A stretch of 64,000 bases of DNA from Pseudophaeobacter leonis (GTDB lineage Bacteria; Pseudomonadota; Alphaproteobacteria; Rhodobacterales; Rhodobacteraceae). Shown here piece after piece: positions 56,404-64,000 of this stretch. The stretch is from assembly GCF_002087335.1 (NCBI RefSeq), contig NZ_MWVJ01000016.1, positions 31,182 through 95,181 on the forward strand, in the 5' to 3' direction. The notes under the pieces are model-generated. The model did no database searches and was not told where the DNA came from. It saw only the letters and a list, made by a program, of their open reading frames with translations. Both the position numbers and the translations under genes were made by a program. Numbering within the stretch: the stretch's first letter is position 1; every line of letters begins with the position of its first letter.

Positions 56404-57025
56404 CGCTATACCCCAGTTCTTCCCGGCGGCTGGCAAGGATCTTTGCCAGTGTTCGCTTGCCGCGCGCGGTCAGGCTTTCTACTGCCTCGACGCTAATTTC
56501 CATGATCCCCGAGATCTCGGGGTTGGTCAGCTCTTCTATATGGCGCAAAACCACCGCCTGACGCTGCCGCTCTGGCAACTGCATCAGCGCCTGTTGCAAA
56601 GCATCCTGCCGGGCCAGTTCCTGCAAGTGTTCCGGTGCGGAACGGGCCGGGTCCGGAGGTTCCGGGATTGCATCCAGATCAATATGGCCGCCGCGCTGCC
56701 TGCGCTTGAGATCAATACAGAGGTTCATCACCAACCGGTACAGCCAGGTCGAGACCTTTGCCTGTCCCGGCTGCCAGTCAGGCGCCATGCGCCACAGACG
56801 CATCATCGCCTCCTGGGTGACATCCTCGGCCTCGGCTGCGTTCCCCAAAACCCGCTGAGCTACGCCAAAACTGCGCGGCGCCAGACGCTGCATCAATTCC
56901 GCAGCCGCCCGGGAGTCGCCATTAGCATAAAGCACCAGCAGTGCGTCATCGCTGAGGGCGGCTTCCTGCGACGCCACCCCGCGCAGCACGCTGGGCACAC
57001 CCTGCGCCGGACCTTCGCCAGACAT
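56396..57025 (-). CDS. ECF-type RNA polymerase sigma factor
   Basis: 209 residues from ATG 57025, which has GGAGG upstream. Region 2 is DVTQEAMMRLWRMAPDW with STWLYRLVMNLCIDL; region 4 is LPERQRQAVVLRHIEELTNP with EAVESLTARGKRTLA. A longer start at 57103 would add an unconserved Ser/Gly-rich lead. It heads a set with the anti-sigma and Spy-like genes; the EF-hand gene lies just upstream on the same strand. Confidence 0.9.
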   Translation of the reverse strand: MSGEGPAQGVPSVLRGVASQEAALSDDALLVLYANGDSRAAAELMQRLAPRSFGVAQRVLGNAAEAEDVTQEAMMRLWRMAPDWQPGQAKVSTWLYRLVMNLCIDLKRRQRGGHIDLDAIPEPPDPARSAPEHLQELARQDALQQALMQLPERQRQAVVLRHIEELTNPEISGIMEISVEAVESLTARGKRTLAKILASRREELGYSDV

Positions 57026-57113
57026 ACCGCCAGAACCTCCGCTCACCTCTGGCAGCCCCCGCAAAGGGGGCCGCGCAGATCGTATGGGCTTTGCCTGAAA
57101 CACAGTTCAATAA

Positions 57114-57629
57114 TCAGTTCTGCTCCGACTGAGCACCCTTGGTGCAGCCCCCGTCTTTGCCTCCCCAATGCTTGCCACCGCGGTGCATGCGGGCCTGATT
57201 GAATTCTTCTTTCGAAATCCCACCACTGGCATCCTTGTCCATTTTTCCGAACATATCACCATGGCGACCGTGCTGAGGCAACTCGCTTTCGCTGAGGGCG
57301 CCATCGCCATCCTTGTCAAAGCGCTCGATCATTTTCTCGCTACGTTTCGCCATCCGCTTTTGCGCCATGGCCTGCATCTCTTCGGGTGTGAGCTTGCCAT
57401 CGCCATTGCTGTCGGCTGCCTTGAATCGCTCGGCCTTATGTGCCGTCATCTCGGCCTGGGTGATTTCACCATTGCCATCGGCATCAAGCTCTTCGAACTG
57501 CATATGCGGACCAGGACCGCCAAACCCTGACTTGGCCGCAACGGCTGTTGCTCCCAGAACACCGGCTGCTGCAATGATCGCCGCACCGATTGTGGCCCCG
57601 ATTTTCACCTGTGTTTTGACCTGTGTCAT
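57114..57629 (-). CDS. Periplasmic EF-hand calcium-binding protein
   Basis: 171 residues: N-terminal signal/anchor (IGATIGAAIIAAAGVLGATA), then four EF-hand loops: DADGNGEITQAE, DSNGDGKLTPEE, DKDGDGALSESE and DKDASGGISKEE. The first three have full Asp/Asn/Glu ligand sets; the fourth has Ala and Ser at two positions. GGAGAAC precedes ATG 57629. It probably buffers or senses calcium in the envelope, fitting its ECF-sigma neighbour. Confidence 0.88.
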   Translation of the reverse strand: MTQVKTQVKIGATIGAAIIAAAGVLGATAVAAKSGFGGPGPHMQFEELDADGNGEITQAEMTAHKAERFKAADSNGDGKLTPEEMQAMAQKRMAKRSEKMIERFDKDGDGALSESELPQHGRHGDMFGKMDKDASGGISKEEFNQARMHRGGKHWGGKDGGCTKGAQSEQN

Positions 57630-57856
57630 ATCTGTTCTCCTGTAGGCTCCAAAGCAGCCCTTTGCTGCCGGATACACAGACTAAACGCGCAGCCCGCGGG
57701 TTTCCGTCGCTCAGGCCCCAAGAAATATGAGGCCTGAAAAATTTGCCCCGCAAAAACCAGACCCCCAAAAATTGCGGCATCGGGCCGCAGAGTTTGCCTT
57801 GTGCTTTTCATTGCGCCGCCAACGCGCAAAGATGCCGCCAAACACACAGGTGACAT

Positions 57857-58285
57857 ATGACCGAGTCTCAAGCTTCAGCCGCCAGCGCCTTATCCGGCTC
57901 TCCGCAGAGCGCCGCCCACGAAATGCGGCCCACCTGGCCCGCCCTGGCAAAAGGCTGGCGCCGCAGGTGCCCCGATTGTGGCAAAGGCCAGGTCCTGCAC
58001 TCCTATCTCAAGCTGAACAAAAACTGCAGCAACTGCGGTCTTGATCTGTCACAGGCCCGCGCCGACGATGGTCCCGCCTACCTGACAATTCTGATTGTCG
58101 GGCATCTCATGGCGCCGCTGCTGCATGTGGTCTATTTCACCTGGCGCCCGGAACCTCTCGTAACGTTTTCCGTTTTCGCGATTGGCTGCACTGCCTCTTC
58201 GCTTTATCTTTTGCCCAGACTAAAAGGAGTGGTGGTTGCCTATCAGTGGGCCCGCCGGATGCATGGCTTTGATAAAAAGAGCTGA
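57857..58285 (+). CDS. DUF983 family zinc-ribbon membrane protein
   Basis: 142 residues. A zinc ribbon (CPDCGKG...CSNCGLDL) is followed by two membrane helices (YLTILIVGHLMAPLLHVVYF and LVTFSVFAIGCTASSLYLLP), the DUF983 layout. Conserved in alphaproteobacteria, function unknown. The NUDIX gene starts 32 bp downstream and may be cotranscribed. Confidence 0.88.
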   Translation: MTESQASAASALSGSPQSAAHEMRPTWPALAKGWRRRCPDCGKGQVLHSYLKLNKNCSNCGLDLSQARADDGPAYLTILIVGHLMAPLLHVVYFTWRPEPLVTFSVFAIGCTASSLYLLPRLKGVVVAYQWARRMHGFDKKS

Positions 58286-58317
58286 CATCCTCTGACCAGA
58301 CCAAACGGGAGAGGCCA

Positions 58318-59048
58318 ATGAGCACAACAGCGATCCAGGGCGTAACATCCGAGGACAGAACCGCGATCCGCAATGCCGCGACGATTATCGCCCTGCGCGA
58401 CCGGATGAGCGAAAACCCCAAGGTCCTAATGGGCCAGCGTGGTGCCAAGGCGGCGTTTATGCCCAATAAATTCGTCTTTCCCGGTGGCGCGGTTGATCTT
58501 GCGGATGCAACTGTCCCCCTGGCGCAGCCGCTGCCCGAAGTCTGCCGCGTCCGGCTGGAAGATCAAGCCAGCGCAGGCCTGGATCACGCGCTGGCGGTTG
58601 CCGCTATTCGGGAACTCTGGGAAGAAACCGGCCTGATCCTTGGGTCTCCCGGTGTCTGGCAGGATGAATCGGCCCCGACTGGCAGGGGTTTGCTGCCACC
58701 GGGCATCTGCCTTCGGCGCGCGCTTTGCAGTTCGTCTTTCGCGCCCTGACGCCTCCTGGCCGTCCACGGCGCTTTGATGCCCGGTTCTTTCTTGTGGATG
58801 CTGACGAGATCGCCAGCGATCTGGATGATTTCTCGCAGGCCTGTGATGAGCTGTCCCATCTGCAATGGATCCCTCTGAAAGAGGTGCGCAGCTTTGATTT
58901 GCCCTTTATCACCGAGGTGGTTCTGGCCGAGGTCACAGGCCGCCTGCAAGACCGCAGCCCGCCAACCAGCGTGCCATACTTTTGCAACAACGACGAAGAG
59001 AGCTTGTTTTTGCGTCTGAAAGGCCGCCCCATGCCCGGTGTGGACTAA
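58318..59048 (+). pseudogene. NUDIX hydrolase, frameshifted
   Basis: The Nudix box is a variant around AAIRELWEETGLILG with the core REx2EE. One base is missing near 58672-58676 in a C run: the true continuation is DWQGFAATGHLPSARALQFV in the next frame. Repaired length is about 243 residues. Hydrolyses a nucleoside-diphosphate-linked substrate that cannot be named. GGGAGAGG precedes ATG 58318. Confidence 0.85.
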
Positions 59049-59119
59049 GCCCAATCAAAGACTGATTACAGAATAATTGCAAACTAATTACAGGCAGAGG
59101 GGGAAACCTCTCTGCCTGG

Positions 59120-60043
59120 CTATCTGACCGCAAGGCCAAGCGCCAGGATAGACAGGACCAGCAGCGCCATCCCCAGCATTTCCCGGCGGCTGATCGTTTC
59201 TTTGAAAAACAACACAGAGGCCAGGATAGACAACAGAAGTTCAACCTGACCCAGCGCCTTTACATAGGCGGCATTCTGCATGCTGAAGGCCCAGAACCAG
59301 CAGAAGGATCCGCCCAGGCTGGTCAGTCCCACCCAGATCGCAACCCGGCGCGCTTGCCAGACGCGGGTGATCTCGCCTCGTTCGCGAAAGTACAGCCAGA
59401 CCACCATCAGCAGCGTTTGCAGGCTCACCACAGCAGCCAGCGTCACCCCGGCGCGAAAGGCCGGCGCCAGATCGCCCAACTGCAGCGAAGCACCACGATA
59501 GCTGACGGCGGAAAAGGCAAACAGAATGCCGGCACCAAGCCCCAGCCTGGACGCGGTGTTGGTCAGGTGGCGCCACCAGGCGCCCGTGGCCTCAGGCGGC
59601 TTTGACAGCACCAGCACAGCGCTGAGCCCGACCAGGATCGACACCCAGCCCCAGACGCTGATGCCATCGCCGAGAACCAGCAGACCGACGATGGCTGTCT
59701 GGATGACTTCGGTCTTTTTAAAGGTGATCCCAACAGCAAAGTTACGCTGCTTGAACAGGGCCACCACGCAGACCGTCGCCAGAATTTGCGACACACTGCC
59801 AATTGCGGCATAGAGCCAGAACTGCCCGCCCAGAGGTGGCAGGCTCTTGCCGCTCACCGCCAGATAAAGCGCCATTCCGGTCAGGATGAAGGGGGCAGAA
59901 TAGAAAAAGCGGGCAAAGGTTGCGCCGCCGGGCGACAGGGTGACAGAGCTCAGCACCTTTTGCAGCATAAACCGCAGGGTCTGAAAGCTTGCAGCTGCAA
60001 GCGTGACGGGTATCCAGATCAACATAGCCGCCGTTATGGCCAC
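59120..60043 (-). CDS. EamA/DMT family transporter
   Basis: 307 residues with about ten hydrophobic helices in two EamA repeats. GLSAVLVLSKPP ends the first repeat and KALGQVELLLSILASVLFFKE is the conserved late helix of the second. An inner-membrane exporter or importer of small metabolites; substrate unknown. Its ATG immediately follows the desaturase stop, so the two are cotranscribed. Confidence 0.88.
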   Translation of the reverse strand: MAITAAMLIWIPVTLAAASFQTLRFMLQKVLSSVTLSPGGATFARFFYSAPFILTGMALYLAVSGKSLPPLGGQFWLYAAIGSVSQILATVCVVALFKQRNFAVGITFKKTEVIQTAIVGLLVLGDGISVWGWVSILVGLSAVLVLSKPPEATGAWWRHLTNTASRLGLGAGILFAFSAVSYRGASLQLGDLAPAFRAGVTLAAVVSLQTLLMVVWLYFRERGEITRVWQARRVAIWVGLTSLGGSFCWFWAFSMQNAAYVKALGQVELLLSILASVLFFKETISRREMLGMALLVLSILALGLAVR

Positions 60044-60985
60044 CTAGGGCTTGGATGGCCAGAGCGGATGTGGCACCGGATCCTTGCTGCGCAGCAGGTA
60101 GCGCCAGATAACCTGGCGATAATTGCGGTAGTGATAGCCCTCATTCACCTCAAGAAAATTCTGCCGGTTTTCCCGGTAAAGCCGTGGCAATGCATGCCAG
60201 GGCACGCCGGGATGCAGGTGATGCACGATGTGCAGATTGTTGTGCAAAAACAACCAGGCCAGCGGACCGCGATCCTCGATCACAACCGTGCGGCCGTTAC
60301 AGTCGGCATGTGCTCTGTGCTCAAGAAAGGTGCGGATTTTGAGCAGCCCAAGGCTGGCATAGGCCCCAAGGCACAGCGCCCAAAGCGGCGTTGGCGTCTG
60401 CTGCGTGATCCAGACCACCAGCGCCACGCCGATCAGGTGCAGGAGCCAGTCACGCAGCACTGCCCGGCCAATGGCCCGATCCTTGCCGCGCCACAAATGC
60501 CAATCTGCCGCCATGAATGAAACCTGCCCCAGCAGGGGGCCCAGCGTCACCCGCCCCAGCAGTGTATTGTTCAGCCGCAACACAAAGCGCCGCCACATCG
60601 TCATGCCCTCCCAGGTCTTTGGATCCTGAAAATTGCTCTCAGGGTCATCATAGGGGTCGGTCAACCGCTCATCTTTGTGATGCGCCAGATGGGTGTCGCG
60701 AAACCTTCCGTAGGGGATGAACAGGGTCAAAGGCAGGAACATCAGCGCTTCATTCAGGCCCCGGTTGCGGAAGGGATGCCCATGCAGCGCCTCATGGCTG
60801 AGCGACGAATGCAACGCGGCCAAAATCGCAAGGCAGCCCACTGTCAGGGCGAGGCTCACATCCGGAAGGAAGAAAAGTGCCGAAAACCAAAGCCCATAAC
60901 TGGCAAGGATCAGGACCAAAGTCCCCCACTCGACTCCGCGGGGCATGAGAGCAGAGGGGCTGATGTTTTCCCGGCGATCAGACAT
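60044..60985 (-). CDS. Membrane fatty acid desaturase family protein
   Basis: About 313 residues with the three histidine boxes: LSHEALHGH, DTHLAHHKDE and HIVHHLHP, which bind the di-iron centre, and several membrane helices. Start ATG 60985 (MSDRREN) overlaps the DUF2061 stop by eight bases. The longer frame to 61096 simply reads through an 18-bp repeat array and is rejected. Could act on acyl chains or on a carotenoid. Confidence 0.85.
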   Translation of the reverse strand: MSDRRENISPSALMPRGVEWGTLVLILASYGLWFSALFFLPDVSLALTVGCLAILAALHSSLSHEALHGHPFRNRGLNEALMFLPLTLFIPYGRFRDTHLAHHKDERLTDPYDDPESNFQDPKTWEGMTMWRRFVLRLNNTLLGRVTLGPLLGQVSFMAADWHLWRGKDRAIGRAVLRDWLLHLIGVALVVWITQQTPTPLWALCLGAYASLGLLKIRTFLEHRAHADCNGRTVVIEDRGPLAWLFLHNNLHIVHHLHPGVPWHALPRLYRENRQNFLEVNEGYHYRNYRQVIWRYLLRSKDPVPHPLWPSKP

Positions 60986-61256
60986 TGGCCCGCTGCCGGG
61001 CAGTGACCCGTCCCCCGGCAGCGGCCCGTGCTCCCGTATGGGACAGGCCCCCCGTATAGGACAGGCCCCAACTGATCCGGGTCCAGACCCGCTCATAGAT
61101 CAGGTAGCTGGCAAAACCCAGGGCGGCGTTCACCAGCGCCATGGCGCCGCCAAGACTGGCAGAGCCGGTTGCCACCACGCCGACCAATGTCATGGAAGCA
61201 AGGCCAATTGCGTTCCAGACCAGCGCCTTCACCAGGGATCGCTTGCGGGTTTCCAT
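60978..61256 (-). CDS. DUF2061 membrane protein with repeat-extended C-terminus
   Basis: The first 68 residues (METRKRSLVKALVWNAIGLA through LGFASYLIYERVWTRISWG) match the small two-helix DUF2061 family. After that the frame continues into four in-frame copies of an 18-bp unit, encoding GLSYTG, GLSHTG, ARAAAG and GRVTAR, a tail not usual in the family. GGAGAAAC precedes ATG 61256. It heads the desaturase/EamA operon. Confidence 0.8.
   Translation of the reverse strand: METRKRSLVKALVWNAIGLASMTLVGVVATGSASLGGAMALVNAALGFASYLIYERVWTRISWGLSYTGGLSHTGARAAAGGRVTARQRANV
60996..61067 (-). repeat. 18-bp coding tandem repeat, four copies
   Basis: Units at 60996, 61014, 61032 and 61050. The last two, TCCCGTATGGGACAGGCC and CCCCGTATAGGACAGGCC, are nearly identical; the others are diverged. 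The period is a multiple of three and keeps the DUF2061 frame open. Confidence 0.8.
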
Positions 61257-61365
61257 ATGCCTGTTTCTCCTGTGGATGTGTTTTCAGGAGACTAGGTGGC
61301 AAACGCCTTGTGCAGAATTCTGAATATGATTAACTTTTCTCATCAATGGTGATAATAGTGAACTC

Positions 61366-62229
61366 ATGCCGCATATTATGGACAAGCGCCTTCGGGCCGA
61401 ACAATTCCGAACCCGCCTCAACCGAAGCCTGCGCGAAAGCGGCTTGAGCCAGAGCGCTCTTGCGCGACAAACCGGGGTGGATCGCTAGACCATATCGCAG
61501 CTGCTCAATGATGCGGGCGCGCGCCTGCCCAACGCCCATGTGGTTGGGGCCTGTGCCGCGGTGCTTGGGGTCTCGGCCGACTGGCTGCTGTCGCTCTCGG
61601 ACCGCCCCGAAAGCGCTGCCGAGCTGTTGGCCTCCAGCCTCTCCCTCAGTGAGGCCCCCCGGGCCCTGGTGGATCAGCGGATCTTTGACTGGCACCGCGA
61701 GGCGGCGGGCTACAAGATCCGCCACGTGCCCGCCGCGCTGCCCGACATGTTAAAAAGTCGCGCCCTGCTGGAGTGGGAATATGCACCGCATCTGGGGCGC
61801 ACCGCCGGCCAGGCCATCGGCGCCTCCGAAGACCGTCTGGCCTGGATGCGCCAGTCCCAGTCCGACTACGAGATCGCCATGCCGATCTATGAGCTCGAGA
61901 GCTTCGCGCATGCCTCCGGATACTACTCCGGGCTCCCGTTAGATATCCGCCTGGAGCAGCTGGAGCAATTTGAACGCCTCACCACGCAGCTCTACCCACG
62001 CCTGCGGATCTATCTCTTTGACGCAAAACGCTTGTTTTCGGCGCCGCTGACAATTTTTGGCCCACTGCTTTGCGTCTTTTACGGTGGCAGCCACTATATG
62101 GCGTTTCGCGACCGTGAACGGATCGAGACATTCACCCTCCATTTTGATCAGCTGATCTGCGAGGCTGACATCACCGCCCGCCAGATTTCAGGACGGCTCC
62201 GGGCCCTGCGCGCCGCAATCAGCTCCTAA
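61366..62229 (+). pseudogene. XRE-type helix-turn-helix regulator with in-frame TAG
   Basis: The N-terminal HTH reads LRESGLSQSALARQTGVDR-stop-TISQLLND; TAG at 61486-61488 stands where Ser is expected (RSTIS), a single-base change from TCG. The rest stays in frame to 62229 and totals about 287 residues, with a C-terminal domain that probably senses a ligand (CVFYGGSHYMAFRDRERIE). Divergent from the DUF2061/desaturase operon, which it may regulate. Confidence 0.75.
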
Positions 62230-62284
62230 CGCCAAAGCGCTCCCGCCAAACCAGCGTTCTGCAGCCACCCTGCGCCCAGCGTCA

Positions 62285-62335
62285 GGCGCACAGCGTGCGC
62301 CGCTCAGGCTCAAAGCGCGGCAGCGCTTTGAGCCT
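62285..62335. other. Two perfect hairpins in a convergent spacer
   Basis: GGCGCAC/GTGCGCC with a 3-nt loop (62285-62301) and a 13-bp stem AGGCTCAAAGCGC with loop GGCA (62306-62335). No T run follows either strand; they may end transcripts of the converging XRE and SDR genes or stabilise mRNA ends. Confidence 0.55.
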
Positions 62336-62353
62336 GCCCCTCCTGCAATGCCG

Positions 62354-63122
62354 CTATACTTTCGGATCTGGGTTCTCGGTATGGCCATCCACCGCGATCA
62401 CCTGCCCTGACACCAGCCGCGCCGCGTCTGAGCCCAGGAAAACCGCCATATTGGCAATATCGCGCGCTTCAACAAGCCGCCCCATTGAGGTGCCCGCGGC
62501 ATAGCCCTGGTAGACCTCATCGCGGCTCATGCCCTTGGCTGCAGCCTCACGCTGCAGCACGCCTTCCATGCGCGGGCCTTCAACCGCGCCGGGACAGATC
62601 ACATTGGCACGAATACCAAAGGGCCCCAGCTCCAATCGCCAGGGTTTTGGTCAACCCCACCATCGCCCATTTCGCCGCCGCATAGGGCGCGCGATTGGGG
62701 TAGCCATATTGCCCCGCAGTTGAGGAGGTCACAATGATCGCGCCCGCCTGCGCCGTCTTCATCATCGGGGCCGCGTATTTCGCCGCCAGAAACGCCCCTT
62801 CCAAATTGATGCTGACGCAATTGCGCCAATCTTCCAGCGCCACATCCTCAACCAGCGCCGTCGGCCCCGCAATGCCCGCATTGGCACAGAGCACATCAAG
62901 CCCACCCCAAGCAGCCGCGATGTCCTCGAACAGCGCTTTTACGCCTGCCTCATCCGCCGCATTGAGCTGCGATTTATGCCAGTCCCCCGTCAAGGCCGCC
63001 AGATTTTGCGCGCTGATATCCGTCACCCAGACCGCAAAACCCGCAGCCGCAAAAGCCTCGGCCATCGCCTGACCAATGCCCGCGCCCCCGGCGGTGATCA
63101 GAACCCGGTTTTTTGGGCTCAC
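62354..63122 (-). pseudogene. SDR family oxidoreductase, frameshifted
   Basis: Cofactor motif TAGGAGIGQAMAEAF, CANAGIAG, a catalytic TSSTAGQYGYPN and YAAAK (YxxxK). The frame breaks near 62636 at TKTLA-MELGPFGIRANVICPG, explained by one extra T. Repaired length is about 256 residues. GTG 63122 is the start. It lies 46 bp after the carnitine dehydrogenase gene on the same strand, so a role in carnitine breakdown is possible but unproved. Confidence 0.8.
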
Positions 63123-63168
63123 CCCTCACCGGGACGCTCCAATGGCACGGCCCAGACCCTCAGGCGCT

Positions 63169-64000
63169 TCAAGCGCTGCATGCGCCTCGGCCAATCTGGT
63201 CAGGTTTGGCTTCGATATGCGGTGCAGGCGGGGCCGAGCGGCGGGTTTTCAGATCCACATGCAGCAGCATGTGTTCGCCAGTCGCCAGCAACCTGTCGCC
63301 CTCAAACATCTCATGCCACAGGTGCATCTTCTTGCCCTGCCCCATGATAACGCGGCTGGTAATGTGAATGGGATGACCCGCATGCACCTCGTCAATATGA
63401 CGGATATGGGTTTCGGCGGAAAAAAAGCTGCCGCCACTGGCGATCTACGCAGCATCGCAGCCAATGATCGCCATCAGCCGGTCGGTGGATTGCGCAAAGG
63501 CATCCAGATAGCGGCTCTCGGTCATGTGGCCGTTGTAGTCCGTCCAGTCCAGCGGCACGATGCGGCTTTGCGTCAGCACCGGCTGGCTCAGATCGGCGAT
63601 CTCGTCAATGGAATTGACCAGCCCGGCCTCGCCTTCCAGGGTTTTATCATGGGCGTTCTGTAGCGCCCCGGCCCCCCAGTTATTGGCGCCAAGCGCGCGC
63701 ATCATGCCCACAAGGTTATCATCGCGCATGCGCTCCATCTCGCGGATTGACATGTGGCCGGACTGAGCATCCGACTGGCCTGCAATCAGATCCACCAGCT
63801 CGTCGGTGAATTCCGGCACATCCATCAGCTTGGTCCAGGGCGAGTTCAGGCAGGGGCCAAACTGCGCCATGAAATGCTTCATGCCTGCTTCGCCACCCGC
63901 TACACGGTAGGTGCCAAACAGACCCATCTGCGCCCAGCGAATGCCAAAGCCATAGCGGATGGCGTTGTCGATCTCCTCAGTCGTGGCGATGCCGTCTTTG
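63169..64000 (-). pseudogene. lcdH: L-carnitine dehydrogenase/thioesterase fusion (partial), in-frame TAG
   Basis: From the right edge the C-terminal part of a 3-hydroxyacyl-CoA-dehydrogenase-type carnitine dehydrogenase is seen (GFGIRWAQMGLFGTYRVAGG, DLIAGQSDAQSG), then a hotdog thioesterase domain (LDWTDYNGHMTESRYLDAFA). A TAG at 63445-63447 interrupts the thioesterase after IIGCDAA; the same frame continues IASGGSFFSAETHIRHIDEV to TGA 63169-63171. The N-terminal NAD-binding domain is outside the window. Oxidises carnitine to 3-dehydrocarnitine. Confidence 0.82.

Noticed and set aside
60986..61096. Longer N-terminus for the desaturase
   Set aside because: The extra residues only translate the 18-bp repeat array in a second frame, and MSDRREN gives the usual family start.
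2081..63447. Genome-wide amber recoding or pyrrolysine use
   Set aside because: TAG ends several normal genes here, the MttB-type gene has no internal TAG, and no suppressor tRNA was seen in the window.

Overview
The window looks like the chromosome of a marine alphaproteobacterium of the Rhodobacteraceae (Roseobacter group). Evidence is the GC-rich coding sequence, the nrdR-ribD-ribE-ribBA-ribH-nusB block, sarcosine oxidase soxBDAG, TRAP transporter genes, an MttB-superfamily methyltransferase, carnitine dehydrogenase fused to a thioesterase, and a tRNA-His with A73 and no encoded G-1. No prophage, CRISPR array, intact insertion sequence or rRNA was seen.

Layout. 1-7.1 kb: probable aromatic or 2-oxoacid catabolic cluster (aldehyde dehydrogenase end, SDR, cupin, IclR regulator, ThDP enzyme, TRAP DctPQM). 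7.1-11 kb: AT-richer orphan ATP-grasp gene, tRNA-His, GNAT, mmcB, a 6S-like RNA candidate. 11-22.2 kb: riboflavin/nusB genes on the minus strand, interrupted by plus-strand insertions, a proline-racemase-family gene and a capsule trio (kpsS, wza-like, kpsC). 22-25.6 kb: yjbQ, three tandem secreted paralogues, DCC protein. 25.6-37 kb: rpoD, dnaG, sarcosine oxidase, glutamate dehydrogenase. 37-43 kb: three TadE/TadG-type genes, pirin, TetR. 43-48 kb: hom, glpX, recJ, two identical tRNA-Glu genes. 48-57.6 kb: H-NOX-like plus GGDEF pair, mttB homologue, HAD phosphatase, PleD-like cyclase, ECF sigma/anti-sigma/Spy-like/EF-hand group. 57.8-64 kb: DUF983, NUDIX, EamA, desaturase, XRE regulator, SDR, carnitine dehydrogenase.

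Two patterns cut across gene boundaries. First, about 20 short tandem-repeat arrays (period mostly 11-22 bp, 2-6 copies, each with its own unit) sit in spacers. About half straddle a stop codon, as if the 3' end of the gene had been duplicated outward, so stop triplets recur downstream. Second, about 20 single-base indels and three in-frame TAG codons interrupt otherwise well-conserved genes, including dnaG, hom, ribBA and recJ. Many indels fall at short homopolymers. Sequencing or assembly error is the simplest explanation, so reading-frame breaks should not be taken as biology without resequencing.
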